A DNA stretch of 64,000 bases from Boseongicola sp. H5 (GCA_020622165.1 JACNMN010000009.1:1-64000); one strand, 5' to 3'. Counted from the first letter of the stretch, positions 10,016-19,501 are shown. Numbers and translations: made by a program. The notes: a model not told the origin generated them from the letters alone.

Positions 10016-10204
10016 GTCGCCTCAACCCGTTTCGCCCCGAAGACAACCCCGCTTATCCCAAGAACCGCCTTCCTGTGACCGCCCCTCTCCCGTTTCGGCG
10101 GAACGGCACGGCCCTGCGGACCCGGGGGTAACGTTACGGGATCGCCAATTGACGGGTGGGAATTCTGATATACTCTAAAGGGATACACAAATCAGGGCCG
10201 CACC

Positions 10205-10864
10205 ATGTTGCCACGCCGTCAGCCAGATGCCTATAGCCGCGCCGAATATGTCTCGGACGCGGTGGTGCATGTGTCGGGACTGTCGGCAGCGATGATCGGC
10301 GGGCCGGTGATGATCACATTGGCCGCCGTCTGGATCGGTGACGCCACGATCATCACGGCCACGGCCATCTACACCGTCTGCCTGGTCGCGATGCTGCTTT
10401 GCTCGGCGCTCTACAACATGATCCTGACGCCAAGCTGGCAGGATCGGCTGCGCCGCATCGACCAGTCCGCGATCTATCTCAAGATCGCCGGAACCTACAC
10501 GCCGGTGCTTGTGTTGACCGGGGCCCATGCCGGGTGGTTTCTGGCGGGCATATGGGGCGTGGCGCTGGCCGGCGCCTCGATCATCCTGTTCAGCGCCCGG
10601 CGCCACCGCTACCTCGCCTTGGCGCTTTATCTGGGTCTGGGCTGGGCCGGGGTCGCCTTTGGCGGGCCGATCCTTGCAGGTCTCAGCCAGGCCGGGCTGA
10701 TCCTCCTGCTGATCGGCGGGCTGACCTATACCGCCGGTGTCATCTTCCACGTGTGGGAAAACCTGCCCTTTCACAACACGATCTGGCACGTCTTCGTTCT
10801 GGTCGCGTCCGGCGTGATTTACGCCGCTGTCCTCGTCGAGCTGGCCCACGCCGCCGGCAGTTGA
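10205..10864 (+). CDS. Hemolysin III family membrane protein
   Basis: A 219-residue polytopic membrane protein with about seven hydrophobic segments. It fits the hemolysin III/TrhA/PAQR family: the N-terminal SDAVVHVSG with an early His, SALYN, and a C-terminal HNTIWHVFV with two His that would complete a metal site. The family name comes from an old cytolysin observation; in bacteria a membrane-homeostasis role is more likely. It has its own upstream region and ends 151 bases before etfB. Confidence 0.87.
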   Translation: MLPRRQPDAYSRAEYVSDAVVHVSGLSAAMIGGPVMITLAAVWIGDATIITATAIYTVCLVAMLLCSALYNMILTPSWQDRLRRIDQSAIYLKIAGTYTPVLVLTGAHAGWFLAGIWGVALAGASIILFSARRHRYLALALYLGLGWAGVAFGGPILAGLSQAGLILLLIGGLTYTAGVIFHVWENLPFHNTIWHVFVLVASGVIYAAVLVELAHAAGS

Positions 10865-10886
10865 CGTAACATCAGACCAACGTAAC
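10864..10886. promoter_or_regulatory. Tandem ACGTAAC elements upstream of etfBA
   Basis: ACGTAAC occurs at 10864-10870 and 10880-10886, a direct repeat with a 16-base period (the first copy overlaps the stop of the preceding gene), about 130-150 bases before etfB. The same heptamer occurs at 23511-23517 before the acyl-CoA dehydrogenase gene. ACGTAA-containing sites recall those of MerR-type LiuR regulators of acyl-CoA catabolism, but that assignment is inference. Confidence 0.35.
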
Positions 10887-11015
10887 GCGGCGTCGCAAAA
10901 CCCTCCTGCGTCGATTTTGGACTGTTTTCACCTGCCCAAGAACGATAACACACCTCGGGAATGAAGGATGTGTCTGGGCCATTCCGCCCGGTCCAAGAAC
11001 AGGAGTGACGTGCAG

Positions 11016-11777
11016 ATGAAGGTGTTGGTGCCTGTGAAGCGCGTGATTGACTACAACGTGAAGGTCCGTGTGAAGGCGGACGGGTCCGGGGTCGATCTCG
11101 CCAATGTCAAAATGTCGATGAACCCGTTTGACGAGATCGCCGTGGAAGAGGCCATCCGCCTGCGCGAAGCCGGCAAGGCGGAAGAGGTCGTCGCCGTTTC
11201 GATCGGTGTCAAACAGGCGCAGGAAACCCTGCGCACCGCGCTGGCCATGGGCGCCGATCGGGCCATTCTGGTTATCGCCGCCGACGATGTTCACCAGGAT
11301 ATCGAGCCGCTGGCGGTCGCGAAAATCCTGAAAGCCGTGATCGACGAGGAACAGCCCGGGCTGGTTCTGGCCGGCAAACAGGCCATCGACAACGACATGA
11401 ACGCCACCGGCCAGATGCTTGCCGCCATTCTGGGCTGGTCTCAGGCCACGTTCGCCTCGGGCATCGAGATCGACGGCGACAGTGCGAAGGTCACCCGTGA
11501 GGTCGATGGCGGTTTGCAGACCATCGACGTGAAGATGCCCGCCATCGTCACGGTCGACCTGCGCCTGAACGAGCCACGCTATGCCAGCCTGCCGAACATC
11601 ATGAAAGCCAAGAAGAAGCCGCTGGATGAAAAGACGGCCGCCGATTACGGCGTTGATGTCACGCCCCGGCTGGAGATCCTGAAAACCGCCGAGCCCGAAA
11701 GCCGCAAGGCCGGGGTGATGGTCGGTTCGGTGGACGAGCTGATTACGAAACTCAAAGACGAAGCGGGGGTGATCTGA
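11016..11777 (+). CDS. etfB: Electron transfer flavoprotein subunit beta
   Basis: A 253-residue protein starting [18 protein letters not shown]. With EtfA it forms the soluble flavoprotein that takes electrons from acyl-CoA dehydrogenases and passes them to ETF-ubiquinone oxidoreductase in the membrane. Typical ETF-beta segments are [18 protein letters not shown] and GKQAIDND (nucleotide and AMP binding), and the [16 protein letters not shown] recognition-loop region is present. The ATG at 11016 follows AGGAG by 10 bases. The stop overlaps the etfA start by one base (TGATG). Confidence 0.96.
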   Translation: MKVLVPVKRVIDYNVKVRVKADGSGVDLANVKMSMNPFDEIAVEEAIRLREAGKAEEVVAVSIGVKQAQETLRTALAMGADRAILVIAADDVHQDIEPLAVAKILKAVIDEEQPGLVLAGKQAIDNDMNATGQMLAAILGWSQATFASGIEIDGDSAKVTREVDGGLQTIDVKMPAIVTVDLRLNEPRYASLPNIMKAKKKPLDEKTAADYGVDVTPRLEILKTAEPESRKAGVMVGSVDELITKLKDEAGVI

Positions 11778-12706
11778 TGGCTGTTCTGGTTCTTGCCGAA
11801 GTGACCGATGGCGCGCTGGCGATGGATGCCACCGCCAAGGCCGTGACCGCCGCGAAAGCGCTTGGCGATGTGACGCTGCTTTGCGTCGGCGCATCGGCCA
11901 AAGCCGCCGCGGACGAGGCCGCCACCATCGACGGTGTGGCCAAGGTGCTCTGCGCCGAAGACCCGCTTTACGGCCACCGCCTGGCCGAGCCGGTCGCCGA
12001 TCTGATCGTCAGCCTTGCGAGCGACTACACCCACATCACCGCGCCCGCGACGACGGATGCGAAAAACATCATGCCGCGCGTTGCGGCGCTGCTCGACGTG
12101 ATGGTGATCTCCGATGCGACCGCCGTGGTCGATGCCGATACGTTCGAGCGCCCGGTCTATGCGGGCAACGCGGTCCAGACGGTGAAATCCTCCGACGCCA
12201 CGAAGGTCATCACCTTCCGGACCTCCACCTTCGATGCAGCCCCCACCGGCGGCGCCGCTCCGGTGGAGATGATCGGTGCCGCGGGCGATCCCGGTCTCTC
12301 CTCCTGGGTGGAAGACAAGGTCGCGGCCTCCGACCGGCCCGAGCTGACCTCCGCCGGCATTGTCGTCTCCGGCGGGCGCGGCGTGGGCTCGGAAGAGCAG
12401 TTCGCGATCATCGAAGGTCTGGCCGACAAACTGGGCGCCGCGGTCGGGGCCTCCCGCGCGGCGGTCGACAGCGGTTACGCTCCGAACGACTGGCAGGTGG
12501 GACAGACCGGCAAGGTCGTGGCCCCGGATCTTTACATCGCCGTTGGCATTTCAGGCGCGATTCAGCATCTGGCCGGCATGAAAGACAGCAAGGTCATCGT
12601 CGCGATCAACAAGGACGAGGAAGCGCCGATTTTCCAGGTCGCCGATTACGGCCTTGTTGCGGACCTTTTCGATGCCGTGCCGGAGCTGACCGAAAAACTC
12701 GGCTGA
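11777..12706 (+). CDS. etfA: Electron transfer flavoprotein subunit alpha
   Basis: A 309-residue FAD-binding subunit. The C-terminal FAD domain has the family signature: GGRG, SRAAVDSG, QVGQTGKVVAPDLYIAVG and SGAIQHLAGM. It pairs with EtfB, whose stop codon overlaps its start by one base, so translation is coupled. The electrons should come from enzymes such as the acyl-CoA dehydrogenase at 23.6 kb. A strong bidirectional terminator lies 24 bases after the stop. Confidence 0.96.
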   Translation: MAVLVLAEVTDGALAMDATAKAVTAAKALGDVTLLCVGASAKAAADEAATIDGVAKVLCAEDPLYGHRLAEPVADLIVSLASDYTHITAPATTDAKNIMPRVAALLDVMVISDATAVVDADTFERPVYAGNAVQTVKSSDATKVITFRTSTFDAAPTGGAAPVEMIGAAGDPGLSSWVEDKVAASDRPELTSAGIVVSGGRGVGSEEQFAIIEGLADKLGAAVGASRAAVDSGYAPNDWQVGQTGKVVAPDLYIAVGISGAIQHLAGMKDSKVIVAINKDEEAPIFQVADYGLVADLFDAVPELTEKLG

Positions 12707-12730
12707 CCCCGGGGCCATCGTTTCACGCTG

Positions 12731-12764
12731 AAAAAGCCCGCCGGTCGGACCGGCGGGCTTTTTT
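12731..12764. terminator. Strong bidirectional rho-independent terminator
   Basis: GCCCGCCGGTC (12736-12746) pairs with GACCGGCGGGC (12748-12758); five A precede the stem and six T follow it. It serves etfBA from the left and the converging DUF6473-like gene from the right. Confidence 0.92.
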
Positions 12765-12765
12765 G

Positions 12766-13587
12766 CTATCCGGCAAGACGTTGCGCCAGTTCCTCCGCCG
12801 CGCGGGCGTGAACCATCGGGCCCGGCAGCACCCTGGCCGCCGCCTCCTCCCGAAGCGCGAAGAACATGCCGCGGGTGGGCGTCTGCCGCTCCGCCTCCGC
12901 CGTGACCGCCAGGCTGAGCGACGCGGCCTCCGCGGCCACCTCCTCCAGCATGTCTGCGGTGATGAACAGCGGGTCACTGCCCAATGCATTCTCCCTTGGC
13001 TCCTGCTCAGGGGTATGATCGGCGATCCAGAGCAGATGCACGGGCACCTTGATCCGCCCCATCAGTTGGCGCATCCGGGCAAGCCAGGCCTGTTGCAGTT
13101 CGTCCACCACGATCCGGAACCGGTCTTTGGACAGCACCTGCAAGGTCGACAGCATGTGCCGCGTAAAATGGAACTCGGTAAAATCGACGTCCCGATAGAT
13201 CGTCTGCAGCAGGCTTGAGGCTTTCAGGAACCGATCGTTGCGGCGCGGGTGCACCTGATAGAACCGGTTGGTCATGTTCTGGGCCCCGGTGATTTGCAGC
13301 ACCACCGCGTCGGCGCCTTCGATGGCCCCGGCAATCGCCTTGTCATGCAGGATCAGATCCAGCCCGCCATTCATCGCCCCCATATTCACCACCGGCCGAT
13401 CCAGCCGGTCGCCCAGTTGCTCCGGAAATGGCGCACTGACGAACTTTCCATAGGTCTCGGACGCACCGAGACAGAGTATGTACGGTCCGCTCAGATCCTG
13501 CGCCGGACCGCGAAACATCATTTGCGAGCCGGGATACTGTACCGGCTGATATTCAAGAGGCCCATGCCCCGGTTGTGCAAAGCTCAT
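12766..13587 (-). CDS. Hypothetical protein, probably DUF6473 family
   Basis: A 273-residue protein without a signal peptide or membrane segment. The segment PYILCLGASETYGKFV followed by FPEQLGD and NMGAMNGG resembles an SGNH-hydrolase/nucleotide-binding start, and I associate the overall pattern with DUF6473 proteins common in Rhodobacterales; this assignment is from memory and only moderately sure. No function is known to me. It is convergent with etfA through a shared terminator, and divergent from hbd. Confidence 0.6.
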   Translation of the reverse strand: MSFAQPGHGPLEYQPVQYPGSQMMFRGPAQDLSGPYILCLGASETYGKFVSAPFPEQLGDRLDRPVVNMGAMNGGLDLILHDKAIAGAIEGADAVVLQITGAQNMTNRFYQVHPRRNDRFLKASSLLQTIYRDVDFTEFHFTRHMLSTLQVLSKDRFRIVVDELQQAWLARMRQLMGRIKVPVHLLWIADHTPEQEPRENALGSDPLFITADMLEEVAAEAASLSLAVTAEAERQTPTRGMFFALREEAAARVLPGPMVHARAAEELAQRLAG

Positions 13588-13770
13588 CGCTTGGCTCCCA
13601 CCTTATTTCGACTCACCCGAGCCCAATCTCGCGCGGAGCCGTTTCCAAAGGGCTAAACGGCAAAATTGAGGAGCTTTTTCACAGAATCCGTCGCGGTTCA
13701 GGGCCCTTGTGCGCAGGCGCGAACGAGGCCTATGGTGCGGCGGAAATCGGACGCGGAAAGGATGCCGGGC

Positions 13771-14646
13771 ATGGACATTCAGAAGATCGGTATCGTCGGC
13801 GCGGGACAAATGGGCAACGGCATCGCGCATGTCTGTGCACTTGCGGGCTATGACGTTGTTCTGAATGATATTTCCCAGGATATGCTCGACAAGGCCCTGG
13901 CCCTGATAGACCGCAATCTGGAACGCCAGGTCAGTCGCGGAAAAATCAGCGATGAAGAAAAACAGGCCGCCATGGCGCGGATTTCCACGACGCTGGTTCT
14001 GACCGAACTGGGGCCGTCGGATCTGATTATCGAAGCCGCCACGGAACGCGAGACGGTCAAGCAGGCGATCTTCGAAGATCTTTTGCCGCACCTGAAGCCT
14101 GAAACGATCCTCACATCGAACACGTCCTCGATCTCGATCACACGGCTGGCCAGCCGCACCGACCGACCCGAAAAGTTCATGGGCTTCCACTTCATGAACC
14201 CGGTGCCGGTGATGCAACTGGTCGAACTGATCCGCGGTATCGCCACCGACGAGGCGACGTTCGCCGCCTGCAAGGCTGTGGTCGACAAGCTGGGCAAGAC
14301 GGCCGCCACGGCGGAGGATTTCCCCGCCTTCATCGTCAACAGGATCCTGATGCCGATGATCAACGAAGCGGTCTATACGCTCTATGAAGGCGTCGGCAAT
14401 GTCCGCTCGATCGACGAATCGCTGAAACTGGGGGCCAACCATCCGATGGGGCCGCTGGAGCTTGCGGATTTCATCGGTCTGGACACCTGTCTGGCGATCA
14501 TGAACGTGCTTCACGACGGGCTGGCGGACACAAAATACCGGCCCTGCCCGCTGCTCACCAAATATGTCGAAGCCGGATGGCTTGGCCGCAAGACCGAGCG
14601 CGGGTTCTACGACTACCGTGGCGACACGCCCGTCCCCACGCGGTGA
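13771..14646 (+). CDS. hbd: 3-hydroxybutyryl-CoA dehydrogenase
   Basis: A 291-residue NAD(P)-dependent dehydrogenase that interconverts 3-hydroxybutyryl-CoA and acetoacetyl-CoA. The Rossmann motif is GAGQMGNGIAH (about residues 9-19); the catalytic segment GFHFMNPVPVMQLVE contains the active-site His, and the C-terminal domain has NHPMGPLELADFIGLD. The length fits the single-function bacterial enzyme. The ATG at 13771 is chosen over 13762 because GGAAAGGA lies 8 bases before it. It sits close to etfBA, a common arrangement in this order. Confidence 0.93.
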   Translation: MDIQKIGIVGAGQMGNGIAHVCALAGYDVVLNDISQDMLDKALALIDRNLERQVSRGKISDEEKQAAMARISTTLVLTELGPSDLIIEAATERETVKQAIFEDLLPHLKPETILTSNTSSISITRLASRTDRPEKFMGFHFMNPVPVMQLVELIRGIATDEATFAACKAVVDKLGKTAATAEDFPAFIVNRILMPMINEAVYTLYEGVGNVRSIDESLKLGANHPMGPLELADFIGLDTCLAIMNVLHDGLADTKYRPCPLLTKYVEAGWLGRKTERGFYDYRGDTPVPTR

Positions 14647-14658
14647 ATGCGGGCAGAA

Positions 14659-14688
14659 GCCGGTTCGCAGCGTTTGCGCGAAACCGGC
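14659..14688. terminator. Hairpin between convergent hbd and acyltransferase genes
   Basis: GCCGGTT (14659-14665) pairs with AACCGGC (14682-14688), and CGC/GCG extends the stem inward. There is no U-tract; the position between convergent genes suggests a terminator. Confidence 0.4.
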
Positions 14689-14703
14689 GGCGCCCGGCGC
14701 AGG

Positions 14704-15603
14704 TCAGGCCTGATCGGGGTTCTCTTTCAGCGACAACGTCCGCGCGCGCAGCCACGCCATGAACTGGCGCGGGTTTCCGATCCGCTCTTCCCAATCCGCA
14801 GGCGGTATCGGGTTGCCGATGATCGGGGCCTGCGGCTTGTCGAACGCATGCACGACTTCATGGATCAGCATGCCCTGCCGCAAAACCGGGGAAATCCGGT
14901 TGGCGATCTGATACCAGCGTGAATTGGACCCCTGGAAGAAACAGGGCACGATCGTGGCCCCGGATTTGCGGATCATCTTGGCGGTGAAGACGTTCCATTC
15001 CGCCTCGATCGCGGGACCCATCATGGTTTTCGAGGCCGCCACCACGCCCGAGGGGAACAGCGCGATCAGCCCTTTGTGCTCCAGATGGTCCATGGCCTGG
15101 GCACGCATCTCGATCATCATCTTCTGCGCGTCGGGCTGATGCGGGAACGGGACCGGGATCATGTAGCTGGCCGCGCTGTCGTCGATCCCTGTGAGAATGG
15201 AGCGGCTGAGAATGCGGTAATCGTCACGCCGCCGCCCGATAAGATCGGCCAGAATCATGCCATCGACAAGCCCGTGAGGGTGGTTGGCGACGAACACGAC
15301 CGGACCCGTGGCGGGGATGCGATCAAGCTGCGCCTGCGGGGTCTGCAACTCGATTCCCATGGCTTTCATCGTCGCGGGCCAGAAGGCCTGACCGGACGGG
15401 GCACCCAGACGCTCGAACTCGCGGACGCGGCGCATGATCGTCAGCTTTCCGGTCATCCATTCGATGGCCTTGATGGAATGCCGCGTCAGAACGCTGTCAA
15501 AGGAATTGGCATAGGTCAGCGTGCGGTGATCGTAGACAATGGAAGAGCGCCGGCCAACCGGCCGATTTCTGGGTTTCACACTGGGCGTGGTGATATCGGT
15601 CAA
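14704..15603 (-). CDS. Lysophospholipid acyltransferase-family protein
   Basis: A 299-residue acyltransferase of the glycerolipid/hemolysin-like group. Block I is NHPHGLVDG, in which five residues separate the catalytic His from Asp, the spacing used by this subgroup rather than the HX4D of classic PlsC. Block III is seen in ALFPSGVVA. The N-terminal residues are basic and there is a possible membrane-contact helix, so action at the inner membrane on acyl-ACP or acyl-CoA is likely. The exact acceptor (lysophosphatidate, or an ornithine-lipid intermediate as for OlsA) cannot be decided. It lies 36 bases upstream of the HPr gene's end. Confidence 0.8.
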   Translation of the reverse strand: MTDITTPSVKPRNRPVGRRSSIVYDHRTLTYANSFDSVLTRHSIKAIEWMTGKLTIMRRVREFERLGAPSGQAFWPATMKAMGIELQTPQAQLDRIPATGPVVFVANHPHGLVDGMILADLIGRRRDDYRILSRSILTGIDDSAASYMIPVPFPHQPDAQKMMIEMRAQAMDHLEHKGLIALFPSGVVAASKTMMGPAIEAEWNVFTAKMIRKSGATIVPCFFQGSNSRWYQIANRISPVLRQGMLIHEVVHAFDKPQAPIIGNPIPPADWEERIGNPRQFMAWLRARTLSLKENPDQA

Positions 15604-15639
15604 CGCACCCTGTCCCCTCGGGCTTCCCTCGGCACGGGG

Positions 15640-15918
15640 TCAGTTGCCTTCGCCAAACTTGTCGGCCACCAGGGCTTCCAATGCATCGGCCAAGGCCTCG
15701 GCATCCGTGCCACATGTTTCAACCTCAATAGAGGTTCCTTGAGAGGCTGCCAACATCAAAAGGCCCATAATCGAGTCCCCGGCAGCACTTAGCCCATCCC
15801 GCCGAACGGTCGCCGTGGCGTCGAATTCCTCGACGACTTCGACGAATCTGGCCGAGGCGCGGGCGTGCAGCCCCTTGACGTTCACGATCTTCAGATCGCG
15901 GATGACCGGGTCGCTCAT
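15640..15918 (-). CDS. HPr-family phosphocarrier protein
   Basis: A 92-residue HPr. The phosphorylated histidine is His18 in KGLHARAS, and the serine-kinase site is Ser49 in GDSIMGLLML, so both the EI-dependent and the HprK-dependent phosphorylation sites are kept. The start overlaps the EIIA gene stop by 4 bases (ATGA). It is the last gene of the chvI-chvG-hprK-rapZ-EIIA-HPr series and is presumably regulatory, since no sugar permease is encoded nearby. Confidence 0.93.
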   Translation of the reverse strand: MSDPVIRDLKIVNVKGLHARASARFVEVVEEFDATATVRRDGLSAAGDSIMGLLMLAASQGTSIEVETCGTDAEALADALEALVADKFGEGN

Positions 15919-16307
15919 TCAGGGGCACCATCGAAGCTGTCGATGTAGCGCCGTCCGGCCTCGGCCGCGCGGTCGACCGCGATCTCGACGGGCAGATGCC
16001 GGGATTTCGCCAGCTTGATCAGCATCGGCAGGTTCACACCGGTCAGGATCTTCCGGTTCTGTGGCCGGCAGGCCTTCAGCGACAGGTTGGAGGGCGATCC
16101 GCCATACATATCGGTCACCACGACCACGCCATCCCCGGTATCGACCTGATCCGCGGCTTCGCAGATCTCGAACATCCGCGCGGCCCGGTCGTCATCGGCA
16201 CCGACCGGGATCGCGATCACCGCTGCCTGCTGGCCCACAACATGCTCGGTCGCGTTCAAAAGCTCCCGCGCCAGGCCTCCATGTGCAACGATAACGATAC
16301 CGATCAA
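15915..16307 (-). CDS. PTS EIIA component, mannose/fructose family
   Basis: A 130-residue EIIA-Man domain. The phospho-acceptor is probably His9 in IVIVAHGG, followed by the family segments TDMYGGSPSN and GVNLPML. It accepts phosphate from the adjacent HPr. No EIIB, EIIC or EIID is present, so the phosphate flow must end in regulation, as in other alphaproteobacteria with this incomplete system. The gene lies 17 bases after rapZ and overlaps the HPr gene by 4 bases. Confidence 0.93.
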   Translation of the reverse strand: MIGIVIVAHGGLARELLNATEHVVGQQAAVIAIPVGADDDRAARMFEICEAADQVDTGDGVVVVTDMYGGSPSNLSLKACRPQNRKILTGVNLPMLIKLAKSRHLPVEIAVDRAAEAGRRYIDSFDGAPE

Positions 16308-16324
16308 CTCTTGTGCTTTCCGGC

Positions 16325-17254
16325 TTACGGCGTCTGGATCACGCCACGCCTCTCCAGTTCCCGATGTCTTTTAGACACCTGCCATCCGGCACGCGCAAGA
16401 TGGGCGGCCAGGTTTTCGGCCATTGCGACCGACCGGTGTTGCCCGCCGGTACACCCGAAGGCCACATTCAGATGGCTTTTACCCTCATCACGATAGGCGG
16501 GCAGCAGCGTTTCGATCAGCTGCGTCACCTGATCGGCGAAGGCCGGAAACCGGGGATCGTCGGCGATATAGGCCGCCACCGCCGGGTCGCGGCCGTCCAG
16601 TGCGCGCAGGTCGTCCCGCCAGTAGGGGTTGCGCAGGAACCGGCAGTCGAAAACCAGATCGGCGCCGGTGGGCAGCCCGCGCTTGTAGGAGAATGACTGG
16701 ACCGACAGCGCCAGCTTCTGCTGCCCGCCCGAGGCGAACCAGCGGTTGATCTCGGCGCGCAGGTCATGGGGCGTCATCTCGGACGTGTCGATCAGGATAC
16801 CGGCACGGGCCCGCACCGGGGCCAGCAGATCCTGCTCGAGCCGGATGCCGAGCATCGGCTGGTCTTCCGGGGCCAGCGGGTGACGACGCCGGGTTTCGGA
16901 ATAGCGCCGCTCCAACACCTCGGCGGCGCAGTCGAGAAAGACCAGATCGGCGAGGATTTCGGGATCCGCGGCAAGCCTGTCGACCGCGGCGATCAGGGCC
17001 TGCGCGCTGAAATCGCGATTTCTGGGATCCGTGCCAAGTGCCAGCGGTCGGGTGATCGGCGGGCCTTCCAGCAGCCGAGGCAGGAGGCTGAGCGGGAGAT
17101 TGTCGATCGCCTCGAAACCCAGATCCTCCAGCGCGCGGATGGCCGTGGATCGGCCCGCCCCGGAAGGACCGGAGACAAAGACGACCCGTGCGCCTTCTTC
17201 CGCCATGGGACTCCGGGCACCGTCTTCCTGTCGGGATCTGTCGGGCTCGGGCAT
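16325..17254 (-). CDS. rapZ: RNase adapter / nucleotide-binding protein RapZ
   Basis: A 309-residue P-loop protein. The Walker A motif is GPSGAGRS (residues 29-36), and the C-terminal domain carries the RapZ pattern [11 protein letters not shown]. In enterobacteria RapZ guides RNase E to small RNAs that control GlmS; in alphaproteobacteria its target is less clear. The ATG at 17254 is chosen because GGTGGAG lies 6 bases upstream; an internal ATG at 17206 would give 293 residues. It lies between hprK and the EIIA gene, in the usual order. Confidence 0.92.
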   Translation of the reverse strand: MPEPDRSRQEDGARSPMAEEGARVVFVSGPSGAGRSTAIRALEDLGFEAIDNLPLSLLPRLLEGPPITRPLALGTDPRNRDFSAQALIAAVDRLAADPEILADLVFLDCAAEVLERRYSETRRRHPLAPEDQPMLGIRLEQDLLAPVRARAGILIDTSEMTPHDLRAEINRWFASGGQQKLALSVQSFSYKRGLPTGADLVFDCRFLRNPYWRDDLRALDGRDPAVAAYIADDPRFPAFADQVTQLIETLLPAYRDEGKSHLNVAFGCTGGQHRSVAMAENLAAHLARAGWQVSKRHRELERRGVIQTP

Positions 17255-17283
17255 CGGGTTCTCCACCAAGGGGTGCCGCGGGC

Positions 17284-17763
17284 TCAGGCCACGCGCCCGC
17301 CGCGCAGATACTGGATCAGCACCGCCCAGAGCGTGGGCTGACCGGCGCCATGGATCAACTCCGCGCTGGCACCGGCCCAAGCGACCTTCCGTCGCGGCGG
17401 CAGGCGCCGGGTGTCGTCACGGCCAAGGTCCACGGCCAGCCGCAGGGGGATCGGGGCCCGCGCGCAATCCACGGCAAGAAGGCCCACATGCCGCGCCTCG
17501 ATCATCGCGGGCGCCTCGGGCGGAGCGCTCAGCATCAGGGTCCCGTCGCGCACCGAAACCCATGCGCCGTCATCCGCGATCAGATCCGCGCCATGGGCCA
17601 CCAGCATCAGCGCAAGAGCGGATTTGCCGCTGCCCGACGGGCCAAGCAGCAGAACGCCCTGCCCTTGCAGGCTGACGGCAGTCCCATGGCAATGCAGGTG
17701 ATCCTCGAACGCGGTGCCGTAGGTTTCCAGAGCGCGGACAAGATCGGCCGCATCCCGATCCAT
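17284..17763 (-). CDS. hprK: HPr kinase/phosphorylase, short alphaproteobacterial form
   Basis: A 159-residue protein that has only the catalytic C-terminal domain of Gram-positive HprK; this short form is normal in alphaproteobacteria. Walker A is GPSGSGKS (41-48), followed by [11 protein letters not shown], which contains the metal-binding acidic residues. It should phosphorylate or dephosphorylate Ser49 of the HPr encoded downstream. The start at 17763 lies 4 bases after the chvG stop. The frame is open further upstream into chvG, but that extension looks non-native. Confidence 0.88.
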   Translation of the reverse strand: MDRDAADLVRALETYGTAFEDHLHCHGTAVSLQGQGVLLLGPSGSGKSALALMLVAHGADLIADDGAWVSVRDGTLMLSAPPEAPAMIEARHVGLLAVDCARAPIPLRLAVDLGRDDTRRLPPRRKVAWAGASAELIHGAGQPTLWAVLIQYLRGGRVA

Positions 17764-17767
17764 GGCG

Positions 17768-19501
17768 TCAGACCGGCAGGCCGACCACGAAACGCGCACC
17801 AAGCGGTTCGGAGGTCACGTCGGCTTCGGTCGGGCGGATGTTCTCCGCCCAGATCACTCCGCCATGTGCCTCGACAATCTGCTTGGAAATCGCAAGGCCA
17901 AGCCCGGAGTGATCGCCGAACTGCTGCACCGGGCGTTCCGAATAGAACCGGTTGAACACCTTGGTCAGCGCCTCTTCGGGAATGCCGGGGCCGGTATCCT
18001 CCACAACGACCAGAACGCGGTTCTGGCGTTTGCGCGCCCAGATACGGACCGCGTCGCCGGGCTGACAGAAGGAAATCGCATTGGTGATCAGATTGACGAA
18101 CACCTGGGCCAGACGCCCCTCCAGACCGTTGATGAGGATCGGTTCCGGAGGCAGATCGGCAATGAAGTCCACACCCGATTTTTCCGCCTCTTCGCCGTGA
18201 TAGCCGCTCAGGCTGTCCAGCATGCGGATCAGGTCGAACTCCTCTTCTTCCTCCTTGACCAGGTCGCTGTCGAGCCGGGATGCATTCGAGATGTCGGACA
18301 CCAGCCGATCCAGTCGTTTCACGTCATGTTCGATGACTTCCAGCAAGCGGTTGCGCTGATCTTCGGTCTTGGCAAGCCGCATGGTGCCGACGGCCGATTG
18401 CAGTGACGCGAGAGGGTTCTTGATCTCGTGGGAGACGTCGGCCGCGAACTGCTCGTTTGAATCGATCCGGTCATAGAGAGCGCCGACCATTCCGCGAAGC
18501 GCTCCAGACAGCCGCCCGATCTCGTCCGGCCGCCCGGTCAGATCGGGGATGCGAACGCGGGTGGGGCTCATCTTGCGGGCATTCTTGTCGCGGCCAAGCT
18601 CGGCGGCGGCGGACAGATCCGACAGCGGATTGGCGATGGTCGAGGCCAGAACCAGACTGAGACCGATCGAGACCAGAAGCGCGATCACGAACATCTGCAG
18701 AAGCTGTTCGCGTTCCGCCCGCACAAGCTGATCGATCTCGCCCGCGGCCGTGGTCACCGCGACCACACCGATCATGCCGTTGCTGCCCTCGATCGGGGTG
18801 GCGGCGGTATAGACGGTGCCCGTGGTCTCCACCCCGCGCCGCATCACGGTACCGCCATTCAGCGCATAATCGATCAGCGCGCGGGCCAGTTGCTCTTCAT
18901 CCGGTGGAACCGAGGGTTCGTCTTCGTTGGACAGAAGTGCCGCGATACCGTCCCAGACCGTATTGAGGAAATCGGTGATCAGCAGCGTTCGTGGGGGCCG
19001 GTCATCGTCAAGACCCTGCACCGGGCGCACGGGGTTGCGCGCAACCGTGTCGGTGGAGGCGACCAGAACCCCGGAGGACGCATAGACAAAGACATCCACA
19101 CCTTCGGTCAGGCCGATGCGGCTCAGGACCTCCTCGGGGTTGATGCCGTCGCCGGTGATGAGGTCGGCGGGCGCATTGCGCGGCAGGCTCGCCTCGAACA
19201 CATCGGCGATCAACTGCGCCTCGATCGCCAGACCGCGTTCGCGTTGCAGGACAAGGCTGTCGCGAAACGGGTTCAGATAGAGCACGCCCGCGACCAGAAC
19301 CACGATGGCCAGCAGGTTGAAGACGATGATCTTGCGTGCCAGAGGCGACCGCTTGAGCGAGAACATGCCGCGCCGCTGCCGCGCAGCCCGCAACTCGGAT
19401 TCGACCGCACCCTGCGGCCGATCCCAGTCCTCTCCAAGCACGATATCCGCCCTGTCCCGGGCGCGCCTGTTGGTCATGGAAAGATCCGAAGCCAGAGTCA
19501 T
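17768..19501 (-). CDS. chvG: Sensor histidine kinase ChvG
   Basis: A 577-residue membrane sensor. There are two transmembrane helices (about 60-80 and 265-290) around a periplasmic sensor domain of about 180 residues, then HAMP, the H-box VSHEIKNPLASL, and the ATPase domain with NLITNAISF (N-box) and GPGIPEEAL/HSGLGLAI (G-boxes). ChvG senses acid and envelope conditions and phosphorylates ChvI in rhizobia and Agrobacterium. It starts on the base next to the chvI stop, so the pair is one operon that continues into hprK. Confidence 0.93.
   Translation of the reverse strand: MTLASDLSMTNRRARDRADIVLGEDWDRPQGAVESELRAARQRRGMFSLKRSPLARKIIVFNLLAIVVLVAGVLYLNPFRDSLVLQRERGLAIEAQLIADVFEASLPRNAPADLITGDGINPEEVLSRIGLTEGVDVFVYASSGVLVASTDTVARNPVRPVQGLDDDRPPRTLLITDFLNTVWDGIAALLSNEDEPSVPPDEEQLARALIDYALNGGTVMRRGVETTGTVYTAATPIEGSNGMIGVVAVTTAAGEIDQLVRAEREQLLQMFVIALLVSIGLSLVLASTIANPLSDLSAAAELGRDKNARKMSPTRVRIPDLTGRPDEIGRLSGALRGMVGALYDRIDSNEQFAADVSHEIKNPLASLQSAVGTMRLAKTEDQRNRLLEVIEHDVKRLDRLVSDISNASRLDSDLVKEEEEEFDLIRMLDSLSGYHGEEAEKSGVDFIADLPPEPILINGLEGRLAQVFVNLITNAISFCQPGDAVRIWARKRQNRVLVVVEDTGPGIPEEALTKVFNRFYSERPVQQFGDHSGLGLAISKQIVEAHGGVIWAENIRPTEADVTSEPLGARFVVGLPV

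Larger units (their letters stand above)
9688..10204. other. 517-base stretch without a supported gene
   Basis: I see no convincing gene or tRNA. It holds a candidate terminator (9869-9893), a hairpin (9994-10015), a perfect 10-base palindrome GTAACGTTAC (10128-10137), and an AT-richer segment with TTGACG (from 10148) and TATACT before the hemolysin III gene. The TTGACG-TATACT spacing is only 14 bases, shorter than usual for a sigma70 promoter. Confidence 0.5.

Noticed and set aside
10148-10174. A standard sigma70 promoter for the hemolysin III gene
   Set aside because: TTGACG and TATACT are present, but the spacer is only 14 bases, so I keep it as a remark and not as a promoter call.
15915-16307. 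A complete mannose-type sugar PTS
   Set aside because: EIIB, EIIC and EIID genes are absent from the whole window, and the cluster matches the regulatory alphaproteobacterial type.
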